Shown here piece by piece: positions 52,562 through 61,990 of a stretch of 64,000 bases of DNA (positions are counted from its first letter, which is position 1; each line of letters starts with the position of its first letter). Source of the stretch: Roseospira navarrensis (GTDB lineage: Bacteria; Pseudomonadota; Alphaproteobacteria; Rhodospirillales; Rhodospirillaceae); assembly GCF_009601025.1 (NCBI RefSeq), contig NZ_WIVE01000009.1, positions 1 through 64,000 on the forward strand, given 5' to 3'. The position numbers were made by a program, and so were the translations under genes. The notes under the pieces were generated by a model that was given only the letters and a program-made list of their open reading frames with translations, made no database searches and was not told the origin of the DNA.

Positions 52562-53224
52562 ATGACCCGCACACTCACCGCGATCGTCGTTGCGACGGGC
52601 ACCCTGGGCCTGACCGCCGCGCCGGCGCTGGCCCAGGAACAGCCGTATCAGAAGCCCGATGGGTCCTGGATCAGCCTGAGCGGCACCGTGGTGACGACCG
52701 GCCCCTCGGCATTCGTCATGGACTACGGGGACGGTGTCATCACCGTCGAGATGGATGACTGGGACACCGACGCCGACGCCTTCGGCCTGGTGGACGGCGA
52801 CAAGGTCACGGTGTACGGCGCCGTGGACGAGAACACGTTCGCCGCCGACACCATCGAGGCCAGCCGGGTGTTCGTCGAGGACCTGAACACCACCTTCCAC
52901 GCCAGCAGCCTGGACGAGGAAGAGATGATGGCCTCCTGGCCCGTGGGGCCGCCGGTGGTCATCAGCCAGACCCGGACCATCGGCACGGTGACGTCGGTCG
53001 ATGAGCCGGCCGAGGAATTCGTGCTGGATGTGGGTCCGACCGAATTGACCGTCGAAGTCGATACCCTGGCCTACAACCCGCTGGACGACCAGGGGTTCCA
53101 GCAGATCGACGGGGGCGACCGGGTCAGCGTCACCGGCATGATGGACAGCGACTTCATGGAAGGGCGCGTGCTGGAGGCCGACTCGGTGGTGACCCTGGAG
53201 GAGGACGCTGAGTCCCAGTCGTAA
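52562..53224 (+). CDS. Exported protein with two tandem OB-like domains
   Basis: A 220-residue protein with a signal peptide (TAIVVATGTLGLTAAPALA, cleavage near residue 24). The mature part is an internal duplication: SGTVVTTGPSAFVMDYGDG then ITVEMD...DGDKVTVYG, and IGTVTSVDEPAEEFVLDVG then LTVEVD...GDRVSVTG. Each half looks like the small bacterial OB-fold (YgiW/BOF type). No catalytic residues are apparent; ligand unknown. Acidic overall. A good terminator follows. Neighbouring stress genes suggest envelope protection. Confidence 0.65.
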   Translation: MTRTLTAIVVATGTLGLTAAPALAQEQPYQKPDGSWISLSGTVVTTGPSAFVMDYGDGVITVEMDDWDTDADAFGLVDGDKVTVYGAVDENTFAADTIEASRVFVEDLNTTFHASSLDEEEMMASWPVGPPVVISQTRTIGTVTSVDEPAEEFVLDVGPTELTVEVDTLAYNPLDDQGFQQIDGGDRVSVTGMMDSDFMEGRVLEADSVVTLEEDAESQS

Positions 53225-53262
53225 TCCGAAAAGTCGTAATCCCACGGGTCGCAATCCCAAGG
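53218..53262 (+). repeat. Three 15-bp tandem units at the stop codon
   Basis: GTCGTAATCC plus five variable bases is repeated at 53218, 53233 and 53248 (third unit GTCGCAATCC). The first unit includes the TAA stop of the OB-domain gene. The origin is probably slippage; no function is apparent. Confidence 0.7.
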
Positions 53263-53304
53263 GATGATCCCGTTTCCTCTCCTCGCGCCCCAGAAGGGCC
53301 GTCC

Positions 53305-53341
53305 GCCGGGAGCCGGTTTTTCGCCGGGTCCCGGCTTTTTT
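53305..53341 (+). terminator. Intrinsic terminator after the OB-domain gene
   Basis: GCCGGGA and TCCCGGC pair around an inner GCCGG/CCGGG segment, followed by a run of six T. Outside it, GCGCCCCAGAA and TTCTGGGGCGC (about 53286-53296 and 53357-53367) form a second enclosing stem that could serve the convergent exchanger gene. Confidence 0.8.
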
Positions 53342-53398
53342 CCGTGATGCCCCTTTTTCTGGGGCGCCCGGATCCCGCCCCCAGGAGCAGGGCCAGCA

Positions 53399-54436
53399 TC
53401 ACCGCATCACCTGGACGGCGATGGCCAGCCCGTAAAGCCCGAGCACGCCCACGCTCTCGAAGCCGATGCCGGCGATGCCCTGGCGTTCCCGCACCACCAG
53501 GCCCAGCAGCAGCACCATGCTCATGGCGGCGCCGATGGCCAGCCAGAACAGGTCGGCCGTGCCCACGGCGTGATACAGCGAGCCGTCGCGGTAGGCCACG
53601 TCCGAGGCGGTCAGGAACAGCACGTCGAAGGTATTGCCGCCGATGATCCCGCCGATGGCGAGCTGAAGGGCGCCGCGCCGCACCGCCGCCAGCGTGGTGA
53701 CCAGCTCGGGCAGCGAGGTGGTGACGGCCGTCAGCAGGGCGCCGATGGCGGTCTCGGAAATGCCCAGCAGGTCGGACAGCCGGCCGCCGGTCTTGGAGAT
53801 CACCCAGCCCGCGACCCCCAGCACCAACGCCAGGACCATGAACTGCCCGATCAGCGGGCCGGTGCCGCCGCCGGACCCGGGCGGGGCCTGATCCTCCTCC
53901 GGTTCGTCCTCGCGGGTCTCAAGCGTCCGTTCGGGGTGCCACATGGGGGCCTGTCGCACCCGCGAGGCGGTCCGGGTGCCCAGGACATAGACGATCACCA
54001 GCACCAGCGAGGCGGGATGGACGCCCCACACCGCCACCTCCGGGCCGGTCGCGGCCACCAGCGTCACGCTCAGCAGCAGCGCCAGCAGAGCGGTCTGCAC
54101 CAGGCTGGCGATCTCGGCGGCCGCATGTTCCATGTTGATGCGGCGAAACAGCAGATCCGCCAGGGCCAGGAAGGCGGTCTGGGCGGCGATGCCGCCGACC
54201 GCGTTGGCGAACGCCAGCGAGGCCCGGCCGTCCAGCGCGGCGGTGACGGACACCACCGTGCCGGACAGCGACGTGGCCAGACCCAGCAGCACGCCGCCGA
54301 CCACGGCCTCGCCGAGGCCGGTGCGGTCGGCGAGACGGTCGGCGAGGGCGGTCATGCGCACGCCGAGGCCGGCGATGACGAGCCCGGCCAGCACGAACGC
54401 GCCCACCACAAAGGGCAGCGACAGGGATGACAGCAT
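53399..54436 (-). CDS. Sodium/calcium exchanger family protein
   Basis: A 345-residue cation antiporter with two sets of five helices. The repeats carry the alpha motifs: GGVLLGLATSLSGTVVSVTAAL near residues 45-66 in the first half and GALLTAVTTSLPELVTTLAAVRRG in the second, with the conserved Ser-Leu-Pro-Glu only in the second. In the first half the usual acidic residue of the motif is replaced (SLSGTVV), which is unusual. A cytoplasmic loop rich in Glu (ETREDEPEEDQAPP) separates the halves. ATG 54436 follows GAAGGA. Ion specificity is uncertain. Confidence 0.82.
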   Translation of the reverse strand: MLSSLSLPFVVGAFVLAGLVIAGLGVRMTALADRLADRTGLGEAVVGGVLLGLATSLSGTVVSVTAALDGRASLAFANAVGGIAAQTAFLALADLLFRRINMEHAAAEIASLVQTALLALLLSVTLVAATGPEVAVWGVHPASLVLVIVYVLGTRTASRVRQAPMWHPERTLETREDEPEEDQAPPGSGGGTGPLIGQFMVLALVLGVAGWVISKTGGRLSDLLGISETAIGALLTAVTTSLPELVTTLAAVRRGALQLAIGGIIGGNTFDVLFLTASDVAYRDGSLYHAVGTADLFWLAIGAAMSMVLLLGLVVRERQGIAGIGFESVGVLGLYGLAIAVQVMR

Positions 54437-54574
54437 GGGGGCGGGTCCTTCGGGGGGAGGAAACGCCACGCCCCGGGACGGCCTCGCCCGACGGCGGGCC
54501 ATCCCGGGGCGGCTGGGACGTTGGAAGGAGGGGGCGCGCCCGACCCGATCAGGCGGGCCGGATGCCGTCCGGGC

Positions 54575-55525
54575 TTACCAGAGCCGGGATTCCAGCACCG
54601 GCGGATCCTCGGCGCCGACCACCAGCACGTCCGGGGCGGACCGCCCCACGGCCTGCACCACGACCCGGCGATTCAGCGGCTCGCGCACACCGTCGCCGGT
54701 GGGCACGGCGGGCTCGGTCTCACCCTCGGCGGCCAGGGCCAGGGTGTCGATCTGCTCGACGGTCAGGCCCATGTTCGTCAGCGCCTCGGCCACGGCGGTG
54801 GCGCGGCGCTGGGACAGCGCCTCGTTGTATTCGTTGGAGCCGGCGCGGTCGGTGTGTCCGACCACCCGCATGGCGACCCGGTCCGGATTGTCCAGGCGCT
54901 GCTCCAGGTCGTCGAGCGCCGTCCGGGCTTCCGGCGTCAGGGTGGCGTCGTCGAAGCCGAAGTAGACCACCGCCTCGGCCACCACCTGCGATCCGGTGGC
55001 CGCATCCAGGGCGGCGATCACGGTCATGGCGTCGCGGAACTGCGAGCGGCAGGCGTCGATGTGCGCCTGCTGATGGCCTTCCTGCACCTGCTCGACCCAG
55101 CAGTCATAGCTGACCAGGGCGAAGGCGGTCGCTTTCGGAGCGACCTGACGGCCGTCGGTGTCGAGGACGGTCATCAGCGCCTTGCGCGCCTGGTCCAGGC
55201 GGGACTGCCAATGCTCGTCGGTGATGCCCTGCTCGGCGGCCACGGCGGGCCGGACCGGCTCGCCATGGCCGATGGCGGTGCCCTTCTCCGCGAAGTGCTC
55301 GGCGTCGTACCAGTCGCCCATGGTGTCGGCCTCGAACAGGCTGAACTGCTTGTAGTAGCGGATCGCCTGTTCCTCGAACGTGGGGGCGTCGGCGTCGATC
55401 TGGACGCCGCGCATGGCGTTGATGGATTCGAACCCGAACAGCGCGTGGGCGGGCGAGGCCAGCCCGACGCCCATCAGGGCGCCGGCGGCGATCGCGCGGA
55501 GCGGCAGAGGGTGCTTCAGCATCAT
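54575..55525 (-). CDS. OmpA-family peptidoglycan-binding outer-envelope protein
   Basis: A 316-residue exported protein: signal peptide (LRAIAAGALMGVGLASPAHA), an N-terminal helical region of about 170 residues without a match, and a C-terminal OmpA-like domain from about residue 190 (VVYFGFDDATLTPEARTAL, VRVVGHTDRAGSNEYNEALSQRRA in pieces, then REPLNRRVVVQAV). TDRAG and NRRV contain the diaminopimelate-binding Asp and Arg. Start is MMLKH (either Met). The N-terminal region lacks a beta-barrel, so the protein is probably periplasmic. Confidence 0.85.
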   Translation of the reverse strand: MMLKHPLPLRAIAAGALMGVGLASPAHALFGFESINAMRGVQIDADAPTFEEQAIRYYKQFSLFEADTMGDWYDAEHFAEKGTAIGHGEPVRPAVAAEQGITDEHWQSRLDQARKALMTVLDTDGRQVAPKATAFALVSYDCWVEQVQEGHQQAHIDACRSQFRDAMTVIAALDAATGSQVVAEAVVYFGFDDATLTPEARTALDDLEQRLDNPDRVAMRVVGHTDRAGSNEYNEALSQRRATAVAEALTNMGLTVEQIDTLALAAEGETEPAVPTGDGVREPLNRRVVVQAVGRSAPDVLVVGAEDPPVLESRLW

Positions 55526-55726
55526 GATGGTGCCTCCGTATCACACGACCACCCCGAGCCCGGCACGCGCGGTGACGCGCGATTGGCGCCACGGGGCCAG
55601 ACGGGGCAGGCCGGATCGGTTCAGACGGTGGGAACGGGGAAGGAGCGGGGAGGGAAGACAGACCGGCCCCGGGGACGGGCCGGTCAGCGCGCCCCACCCA
55701 GGCAGGGCGGGGCGCGCGCCGTGCGG

Positions 55727-55954
55727 CTATTCGCGCAGTTCTTCCTTGAGGAAGCCGGCCGCGGCACCCACGGCGCCGCCCAGGGCCGCGCCCCCGGCGG
55801 CCGACCCGCCGGTGATGGCGGCGCCAGCGGCGCCCAGGCCGGCGCCGGCCGCGCCGCCGCTGACGGTGCTCTGCTGCTGCGCGGTCATGTTGGAGCAGGC
55901 CCCCAGCGCCAGCGGTGCGGCGATGGCCAGGGCCAGAGTCGTTCGCAGGGTCAT
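55727..55954 (-). CDS. Small glycine-zipper lipoprotein
   Basis: A 75-residue lipoprotein with lipobox LGAC (Cys at about residue 20) and a Gly/Ala-rich glycine-zipper stretch (SGGAAGAGLGAAGAAITGGSA and on) that is expected to insert into or span membranes. It resembles the YMGG/SlyB-like small glycine zipper proteins. An exact EcfG-type promoter lies about 90 bp upstream. Downstream lies the OmpA-type gene on the same strand. Confidence 0.78.
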   Translation of the reverse strand: MTLRTTLALAIAAPLALGACSNMTAQQQSTVSGGAAGAGLGAAGAAITGGSAAGGAALGGAVGAAAGFLKEELRE

Positions 55955-56042
55955 GGTGGGTCTCCCTCGCGGGTCTGGTCTATACGGTGATGACGTCACC
56001 CCGGCACCGCTTGAGGGTGCTTCAGGGTCTGCTTGTCTCATC

Positions 56043-56068
56043 AACGTCCGGGGCCCGCTGCGGGTTCC
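56043..56068 (-). promoter_or_regulatory. EcfG-type promoter for the lipoprotein gene
   Basis: GGAAC, 17 bases and CGTT on the minus strand fit the general stress response consensus exactly, 90 bp before the lipoprotein start at 55954 and just downstream of the ecfG gene. Confidence 0.65.
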
Positions 56069-56098
56069 GCCGGGCCGTCGGGTGACTGCGAGGGGGGA

Positions 56099-56671
56099 TC
56101 AGGAGAGAGACAGAGCGTACCGATGATCGACCTGCGCCACCGCCTTGTCCAGAGCCGGGGCGGCGTCCGCCGCCGCGCGAGGCTGATCCAGTTGGTCGTG
56201 CTCCAGCAGGGCCTTGACGTCGCGCCGACCCCGGGAGACGCGGCTCTTCATGGTGCCGGCCGCGCAGCCCACCACCTCGGCGGCCTGCTCGTATTCGAAG
56301 CCGCAGGCGCCGACCAGCACCATGGCCTCGCGCTGTTCCTCCGGCAGACGGGCGAAGGCGCGACGGAAGTCGTCCATCTCCATATGAGCCTGCTGGTGAC
56401 TCGGTTCGCCATGGGCCAGCATGGCGTCCTCGTCGGACTGCTCGCTCTTGCGCCATTTCCGGCGGTGTTCGGAATAAAACGTGTTGCGCAGGATGGTGAA
56501 CACCCAGCCGCGGAAGTTCGTGCCGGGCTGATAGGACTCCACGTTCGCCAGCGCCCGGGTCGCCGCTTCCTGGGCGATGTCGTCCGCGAGCGCGCGGTCG
56601 TTGGTCAGGGAATGCGCGAAGGCGCGCATGTGGGGCAAAGCGTCGATGAGCTGGTCATTGAAGGACGCCAT
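56099..56671 (-). CDS. ecfG: EcfG-type general stress response sigma factor
   Basis: Sigma factor of 190 residues that directs RNA polymerase to GGAAC/CGTT promoters. Region 2 spans about residues 9-75 (LPHMRAFAHSLTNDRALADD then IAQEAATRALANVESYQPG, TNFRGWVFTILRN), region 4 about 107-157 (LPEEQREAMVLVGACGFEYE, AAEVVGCAAGTMKSRVSRGR). The ADDIAQEAATRALAN and PGTNFRGWVFTILRN segments are characteristic of EcfG. The gene follows nepR, its anti-sigma factor, by 67 bp, as in the standard locus; phyR is not present in the window. Confidence 0.92.
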   Translation of the reverse strand: MASFNDQLIDALPHMRAFAHSLTNDRALADDIAQEAATRALANVESYQPGTNFRGWVFTILRNTFYSEHRRKWRKSEQSDEDAMLAHGEPSHQQAHMEMDDFRRAFARLPEEQREAMVLVGACGFEYEQAAEVVGCAAGTMKSRVSRGRRDVKALLEHDQLDQPRAAADAAPALDKAVAQVDHRYALSLS

Positions 56672-56738
56672 GGACGCCTCCTTTCATCCGATGGGAGCCG
56701 CGCCAGCCGGCCCCGAATGGGCGCGGTCTGGCGCGCCC

Positions 56739-56888
56739 TCATTCGGACCCTGGGCCGTTGCTCCGCTTGAGGCGGGTCAGCAAAGCGCTGAAGGTCTCGG
56801 GAAGCGGTTCTTCGGCCACTTCCGCATAGGCGCGCCGCAGATGCGCGGACACCCAATGATCGGTGTTTGTCTCCGGCTGCACGGTCAT
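56739..56888 (-). CDS. nepR: NepR anti-sigma factor
   Basis: A 49-residue protein with the NepR core HLRRAYAEVAEEPLPETFSA followed by LLTRLK, the two helices that bind EcfG or phosphorylated PhyR. The ATG at 56888 gives a short protein without the usual N-terminal tail; no strong ribosome-binding site is seen, and an upstream start in the same frame (57065) would add about 59 non-conserved residues. Lies directly upstream of ecfG in one operon, with an exact EcfG promoter about 250 bp upstream. Confidence 0.82.
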   Translation of the reverse strand: MTVQPETNTDHWVSAHLRRAYAEVAEEPLPETFSALLTRLKRSNGPGSE

Positions 56889-57152
56889 TCTGCCGTCGCG
56901 GCTGCTGCTGTCTGCCGCGTTGGTTTCGTCGTGGCGCGGGCTCCGATCGCCGCGCCAGTTTCCGCCCCCCGGGGTACGGTCGTCGATGGACCGCCGTGGA
57001 CCGGGGGAGACTGCTGTGAGCCACATGGTTTCGCTCCGCCCGTTCAGGGACCGCGACGGGGCCATCGTCGAGACTTCGTGGCCCCCTCGCCTCTTGGTCC
57101 GTGTGTTACCGCCCCTGGCGTTTGCTCGGCCCAGGGACGAACGTTGGACGGA

Positions 57153-57178
57153 AACGTTTCACGCCGTGTATCGGTTCC
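57153..57178 (-). promoter_or_regulatory. EcfG-type promoter for nepR-ecfG
   Basis: On the minus strand GGAAC, 17 bases and CGTT match the consensus exactly, indicating that the sigma factor drives its own operon. The leader to the nepR ATG would be roughly 250 bases. Confidence 0.7.
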
Positions 57179-57276
57179 ACGACCCGCATTTCATACGAAA
57201 GGAGACGTGGTTTGCCGCCGAGCGGATCAAGAGACTCATTCGCAAGAAGGAGGTGGGGCGTCATTCCGGCATGCAA

Positions 57277-57302
57277 AGAGGCCGGGCGGGGGCCCGGCCT
57301 CT
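57277..57302 (-). terminator. Terminator of the CTERM-protein gene
   Basis: A perfect 11-bp stem (57277-57287 with 57292-57302, AGAGGCCGGGC/GCCCGGCCTCT) with a four-base loop, followed on the minus strand by TTTGC. It lies about 55 bp after the stop of the gene at 57356-58030. Confidence 0.65.
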
Positions 57303-57355
57303 CCAAAACGCCTGAGGCCCCCTGGAGGGGGCGGCCCCGGACCGATGGGGCCCGG

Positions 57356-58030
57356 TCAGGGATGTGCCTGACGCCGCTGGCCGGCACGCAGGACGCCGAG
57401 GCTGGCAAGCGCCCCCAGCATCAGAGGCAGCGCGGGCGGAACCGGCACCACCGTCTGGCTGTCGGTCTCGTACCCGAATGTCAGGTCGTCGAGGGCGATG
57501 AAGGCAGTGCGGTCGACGTAGTTGGAATCGCCGCGGAATACCGCCGTGCCGATCGCCACGTCGCTGCTGAGGCCCAGGAACGTGTCGATCCGGTCGTTGC
57601 CCTGGCCCTCCGCCGACGTCCGGCCAAGATAGGTGCCGCCGCGGTCATAAAGGTCCAGATAGAACGTCATGTCCTGCAGGAATGGGTTTCGGTCGTCGTC
57701 ATTGCCGAAAAAGCTGCCGACCTCGAACACATCGATGCCGTCGCCGAACGACACGGATACGCGCTGGGTGCCGCTTCCGGGGGCCGGGCTGATGAACGAA
57801 ATCCCCGTGCGCGGCAATTGGTTGTCGTTGGCCGGCAGGATCGCGGTGGTGCTGCTGAACGTGATCTCAGGATGAATGGTGTCGAGCGGCCTGTCGCCGG
57901 TCACGAACAGCGTGTTTGAACTGGTGAAGCCCGTCGGCGGAATCTCCGTCAGCACGGCTGCATGTGTGGATGCGGCACTCAGGCCGCACACGGCAGCCAC
58001 GGCGGTCAGCCCGATCTTGGCGTGTCTCAT
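57356..58030 (-). CDS. Exported protein with a VPxxP-CTERM sorting signal
   Basis: A 224-residue protein with an N-terminal signal (IGLTAVAAVCGLSAASTHAA) and a C-terminal tripartite anchor: VPVPPALPLML as the motif, a hydrophobic helix (GALASLGVL) and a basic tail (RAGQRRQAHP), the form processed by exosortase. The body is beta-rich, with FEVGSFFGNDDDRNPF and TAFIALDDLTFGYE resembling the carbohydrate-binding or PEP-CTERM ice-binding-like sandwich. Likely displayed on the surface or in exopolysaccharide. Start chosen at ATG 58030; a longer frame has a non-conserved extension. Confidence 0.75.
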   Translation of the reverse strand: MRHAKIGLTAVAAVCGLSAASTHAAVLTEIPPTGFTSSNTLFVTGDRPLDTIHPEITFSSTTAILPANDNQLPRTGISFISPAPGSGTQRVSVSFGDGIDVFEVGSFFGNDDDRNPFLQDMTFYLDLYDRGGTYLGRTSAEGQGNDRIDTFLGLSSDVAIGTAVFRGDSNYVDRTAFIALDDLTFGYETDSQTVVPVPPALPLMLGALASLGVLRAGQRRQAHP

Positions 58031-58440
58031 GGATGGCCTCCTCTCGCCACGTCCCCTGGACGCGGGCGCTCCGATGGTCCCCCGGTGCCTCCCTCGCAAG
58101 TCTGCGGGCGCTGCGACCGCGCCTCAAGCGCAGTCGTTGTGTGATCGCAACGAGAGGGCGGGGCCGATGGTTTTACCCGTTAGAGGGTCGGTTCTGTCCG
58201 ACCAAGACCCTGCTGAACTTGCGGGTGTAACGGTCGCTGGCTGTTCGCTCGGACGGTCTCGTGGCAACCGCGCGGGGCCGTCCGGCGAGGGGGTGCGACT
58301 CGACGCGCGCGGTCGCCGACATGCAACCGCCCGCCGCGCGGGGCGTTGTATGAAAGCCCGCAGGGGCAAGCGCGGCCGCACCCGCGTGAGCACCCGCGTG
58401 ATCCGTTCCACACCCTCCCATCCCCCCCTGGAGGCGCACC
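58031..58440. other. Divergent intergenic region, no gene seen
   Basis: A 410-bp gap between the CTERM-protein gene and psiE. Apart from a 6-bp hairpin (GGTCGG/CCGACC near 58185-58202) nothing is recognised. No EcfG consensus site is present. Confidence 0.5.
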
Positions 58441-58920
58441 ATGAGCCCAACCCACCTCATCGGCATTGCCGAGCGGATGTTGCTCGGACTCGTGGTCGTG
58501 GCGACGATCGCGGCGGTCGGGCTGGAGATCTGGTCGGTCTATCTCAGTCGGGTCGTGACCCTGGCCGACATTCTGCTGCTGTTCCTGTATGCCGAGGTGC
58601 TCAGCATGGTGAAGGTCTATTATGCGCGGGAGCGGGCGGCGTTTCTGTATCCCATCCTGATCGCCATGACGGCCCTGTCGCGGCTGATCGTGCTGCAGAG
58701 CAAGGAGATGGATCCGCGCGCCATCTTCTTCGAGGCGACGGCCATCCTCATCCTGGCCGTGGCCCTGGTGCTGATGCGCTCGCCGGTGCTGCGGGGGCTT
58801 GTGGATCGCAGCCTGGGCGACCGGCCGACCGGCCATCCGGTGATGCGCGACGGCCGGGCGCAGGACCACGACGAGGATGCGTTTGCGCAGAACCGGGAGG
58901 CGGGGGCGGACGGGTCCTGA
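58441..58920 (+). CDS. PsiE-like phosphate-starvation-inducible membrane protein
   Basis: A 159-residue membrane protein with four helices (about residues 14-34, 46-64, 74-88 and 100-118) and the PsiE pattern ADILLLFLYAEVLSMVKVYY followed by PILIAMTALSRLIVL. The charged C-terminal tail is not part of the family core. Function of PsiE is unknown; expression in Escherichia coli depends on phosphate and cAMP. No Pho box was seen upstream. Convergent with fumC. Confidence 0.8.
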   Translation: MSPTHLIGIAERMLLGLVVVATIAAVGLEIWSVYLSRVVTLADILLLFLYAEVLSMVKVYYARERAAFLYPILIAMTALSRLIVLQSKEMDPRAIFFEATAILILAVALVLMRSPVLRGLVDRSLGDRPTGHPVMRDGRAQDHDEDAFAQNREAGADGS

Positions 58921-58936
58921 GGGACCCGCGCGGCCC

Positions 58937-60340
<1,404 letters not shown>

Positions 60341-60375
60341 GGCGAAGGTCTCCGGTCTTCGACGGCGGACCGGCG

Positions 60376-61158
60376 TCAGCCGCCGACCGCCGGTTTCATG
60401 TTGTAGACGTGCAGCCCACCCGGGTGGCTGCTCTCGCTGTGGCGCGACGTCGCCTGATCCGCGGGGGTGTCCCCGGACGCCGGCGCGCGGGTGATGGCGC
60501 GCAGCACGCGGCCCACGGTCGCATCGCCGTCCACGCCCAGGGCCAGATCCGCGAGCGACAGCACGCCAGCCAGCCCGCCATGCTCGTCCACCACGCACAG
60601 GCGGCGCAACCCTTCGCGGGCCATCAGGTCGGCGGCCTCGCGGATGGTGTGCTGGGTGGGGCAGGCCACCACGCGGTTGGTCATGATGTCCGAGACGGCG
60701 TGCGCGCGGGCGTCCAGGTCCTTGCCGACGCAGCGCACCGCGATGTCGCGGTCCGTCACCGTGCCGACCACGCGGTCGCCGTCCAGCACGATCAGCATGC
60801 CCACGTTTTCCGCGCGCATCTGTCGGGCGGCGTCGGCGATTCGGTTGTCGGAATGGACCGTGCGGACCCCCTGCGTCATCACGGCCCCGGCGGTGGTGTC
60901 CGGGCGGTCGGGGTCGCGATCGGTATTGAGGGCCCGCATGGCGTCGCGGATCTCGGACAGCGGCGGCGACGGGCCACCGCCCATGTTCTCCTCCTCGGCG
61001 ACCAGCAGTTCCAGGGCGTCGTGCTCCCACTGGCGGAGCACGGCCAGTTTGTCGCGCCGGGACAGTTCCTCGCGGGCGATCAGTTCGGACGGCGTCATGT
61101 CGCCGATCTGATAGCGCATCAGAGTGGTTGGCTCGGTGCGTGTGTCATCGGTGGGCAT
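60376..61158 (-). CDS. CBS-domain pair protein
   Basis: A 260-residue soluble protein with an N-terminal helical region (residues 1-85) and two CBS domains (about 91-147, DNRIADAARQMRAENVGML onward; about 153-206, HTIREAADLMAREGLRRLC). CBS pairs bind adenine nucleotides and act as energy or ionic sensors. The C-terminal tail is low-complexity. The ATG at 61158 follows GGAGG at good spacing. Follows exoD on the same strand by 68 bp. Confidence 0.82.
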   Translation of the reverse strand: MPTDDTRTEPTTLMRYQIGDMTPSELIAREELSRRDKLAVLRQWEHDALELLVAEEENMGGGPSPPLSEIRDAMRALNTDRDPDRPDTTAGAVMTQGVRTVHSDNRIADAARQMRAENVGMLIVLDGDRVVGTVTDRDIAVRCVGKDLDARAHAVSDIMTNRVVACPTQHTIREAADLMAREGLRRLCVVDEHGGLAGVLSLADLALGVDGDATVGRVLRAITRAPASGDTPADQATSRHSESSHPGGLHVYNMKPAVGG

Positions 61159-61226
61159 GGTGGCGGTTCCTCCTTCACGGGACCGTGGGGGCTCTGGCGA
61201 GGACCCGAGTCCGGGCCGAGCGGTCG

Positions 61227-61802
61227 CTACAGCACCGCCCAGCCCGCCAGTCCGAACGCGACCCCGGCGACCGCCAGGGCGACCATCATCAACAGGCCGT
61301 CCTCGACGGTCAGGGCGAGGCCGAACACCGTGATCGCCAGCGAGGGCGGGCCCACACCCCCCGGGATGATCGCCAGAGGGTACATGGACAGCGCCGTGGC
61401 GATGATGACCAGGATGGCGGCCACCCGCCAGGGCCCCTGGGTCAGGTCGCGCAGCCGGGGCCGCGAGATGAGCGCCAGACGTTCCAGCCAGGGGCGGATT
61501 TTCCGGATCGCGCCCACGGCCTTGTCGCCGTCCACGGCGGCATCGGCGAGCCGCCGGGGCAGCCAGGGCGGCCCTGTCCGAATGAGGCTCTGCGCCAGCA
61601 TCAGGGTCAGGACCGTGGCCAGCAGGATTCCCGCCCCCGGGATCCAGTTGATCGGGGACAGCATGACAAGCCCGATCGCGAACACGATCGGACCATAGGT
61701 CCGCCGGCCCAGCGCCGACAGCAGGGTGTCCACGGACACCGTGTCTTTCTGCGCCGCGCTGTCTTCCAGGGCGTCGAAAACTCCGTTCACGGACTGCGGC
61801 AT
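61227..61802 (-). CDS. exoD: ExoD family membrane protein
   Basis: A 191-residue protein of the ExoD family (exopolysaccharide synthesis/alkaline-stress membrane protein of Sinorhizobium). It has about four to five helices, and GPIVFAIGLVMLSPINWIPG and RPWLERLALISRPRLRDL are the diagnostic segments, the first between two helices. An exact EcfG-type promoter lies 35 bp upstream, consistent with a stress role. Starts at ATG 61802. Confidence 0.85.
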   Translation of the reverse strand: MPQSVNGVFDALEDSAAQKDTVSVDTLLSALGRRTYGPIVFAIGLVMLSPINWIPGAGILLATVLTLMLAQSLIRTGPPWLPRRLADAAVDGDKAVGAIRKIRPWLERLALISRPRLRDLTQGPWRVAAILVIIATALSMYPLAIIPGGVGPPSLAITVFGLALTVEDGLLMMVALAVAGVAFGLAGWAVL

Positions 61803-61836
61803 GCGATTCGGTCCTCCGTCGTCAGGCTACCCGGTC

Positions 61837-61861
61837 AACGCCTCAGGCCGGTCGGGGTTCC
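61837..61861 (-). promoter_or_regulatory. EcfG-type promoter for exoD
   Basis: GGAAC, 16 bases and CGTT on the minus strand, exactly matching the general stress response consensus, immediately upstream of the exoD start. Confidence 0.65.
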
Positions 61862-61920
61862 TGCGGGCTGGACGGGGGCCGGCCTCCCCGGCCATTCTCG
61901 TGGCCCGGTGTTCTGATCCG

Positions 61921-61962
61921 CGTTGATCCGGACGAGTCCGGTCGATCGCCGATCAGGATCAC
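61921..61962 (+). repeat. Partial copy of the dispersed repeat
   Basis: TGATCCGGACGAGTCCGG then TCGATCGCCGATCAGGATC corresponds to the 3' half of the copy at 3901-3979 (ATGAACCGGACGAGTCCGG then CTCATCGCCGATCAGTATG). The first two hairpins are missing. It lies between the divergent exoD and prpB genes. Confidence 0.6.
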
Positions 61963-61990
61963 GAGGTCGGGACCCACAGGAGAGACGCCC

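Larger units (their letters stand above)
56889..57355. other. Long leader of nepR-ecfG and terminator region
   Basis: This 467-bp gap carries the EcfG-type promoter (57153-57178) and the terminator of the gene at 57356-58030. Open frames here are not protein-like. The divergent phyR gene that usually accompanies nepR-ecfG is missing. Confidence 0.6.
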
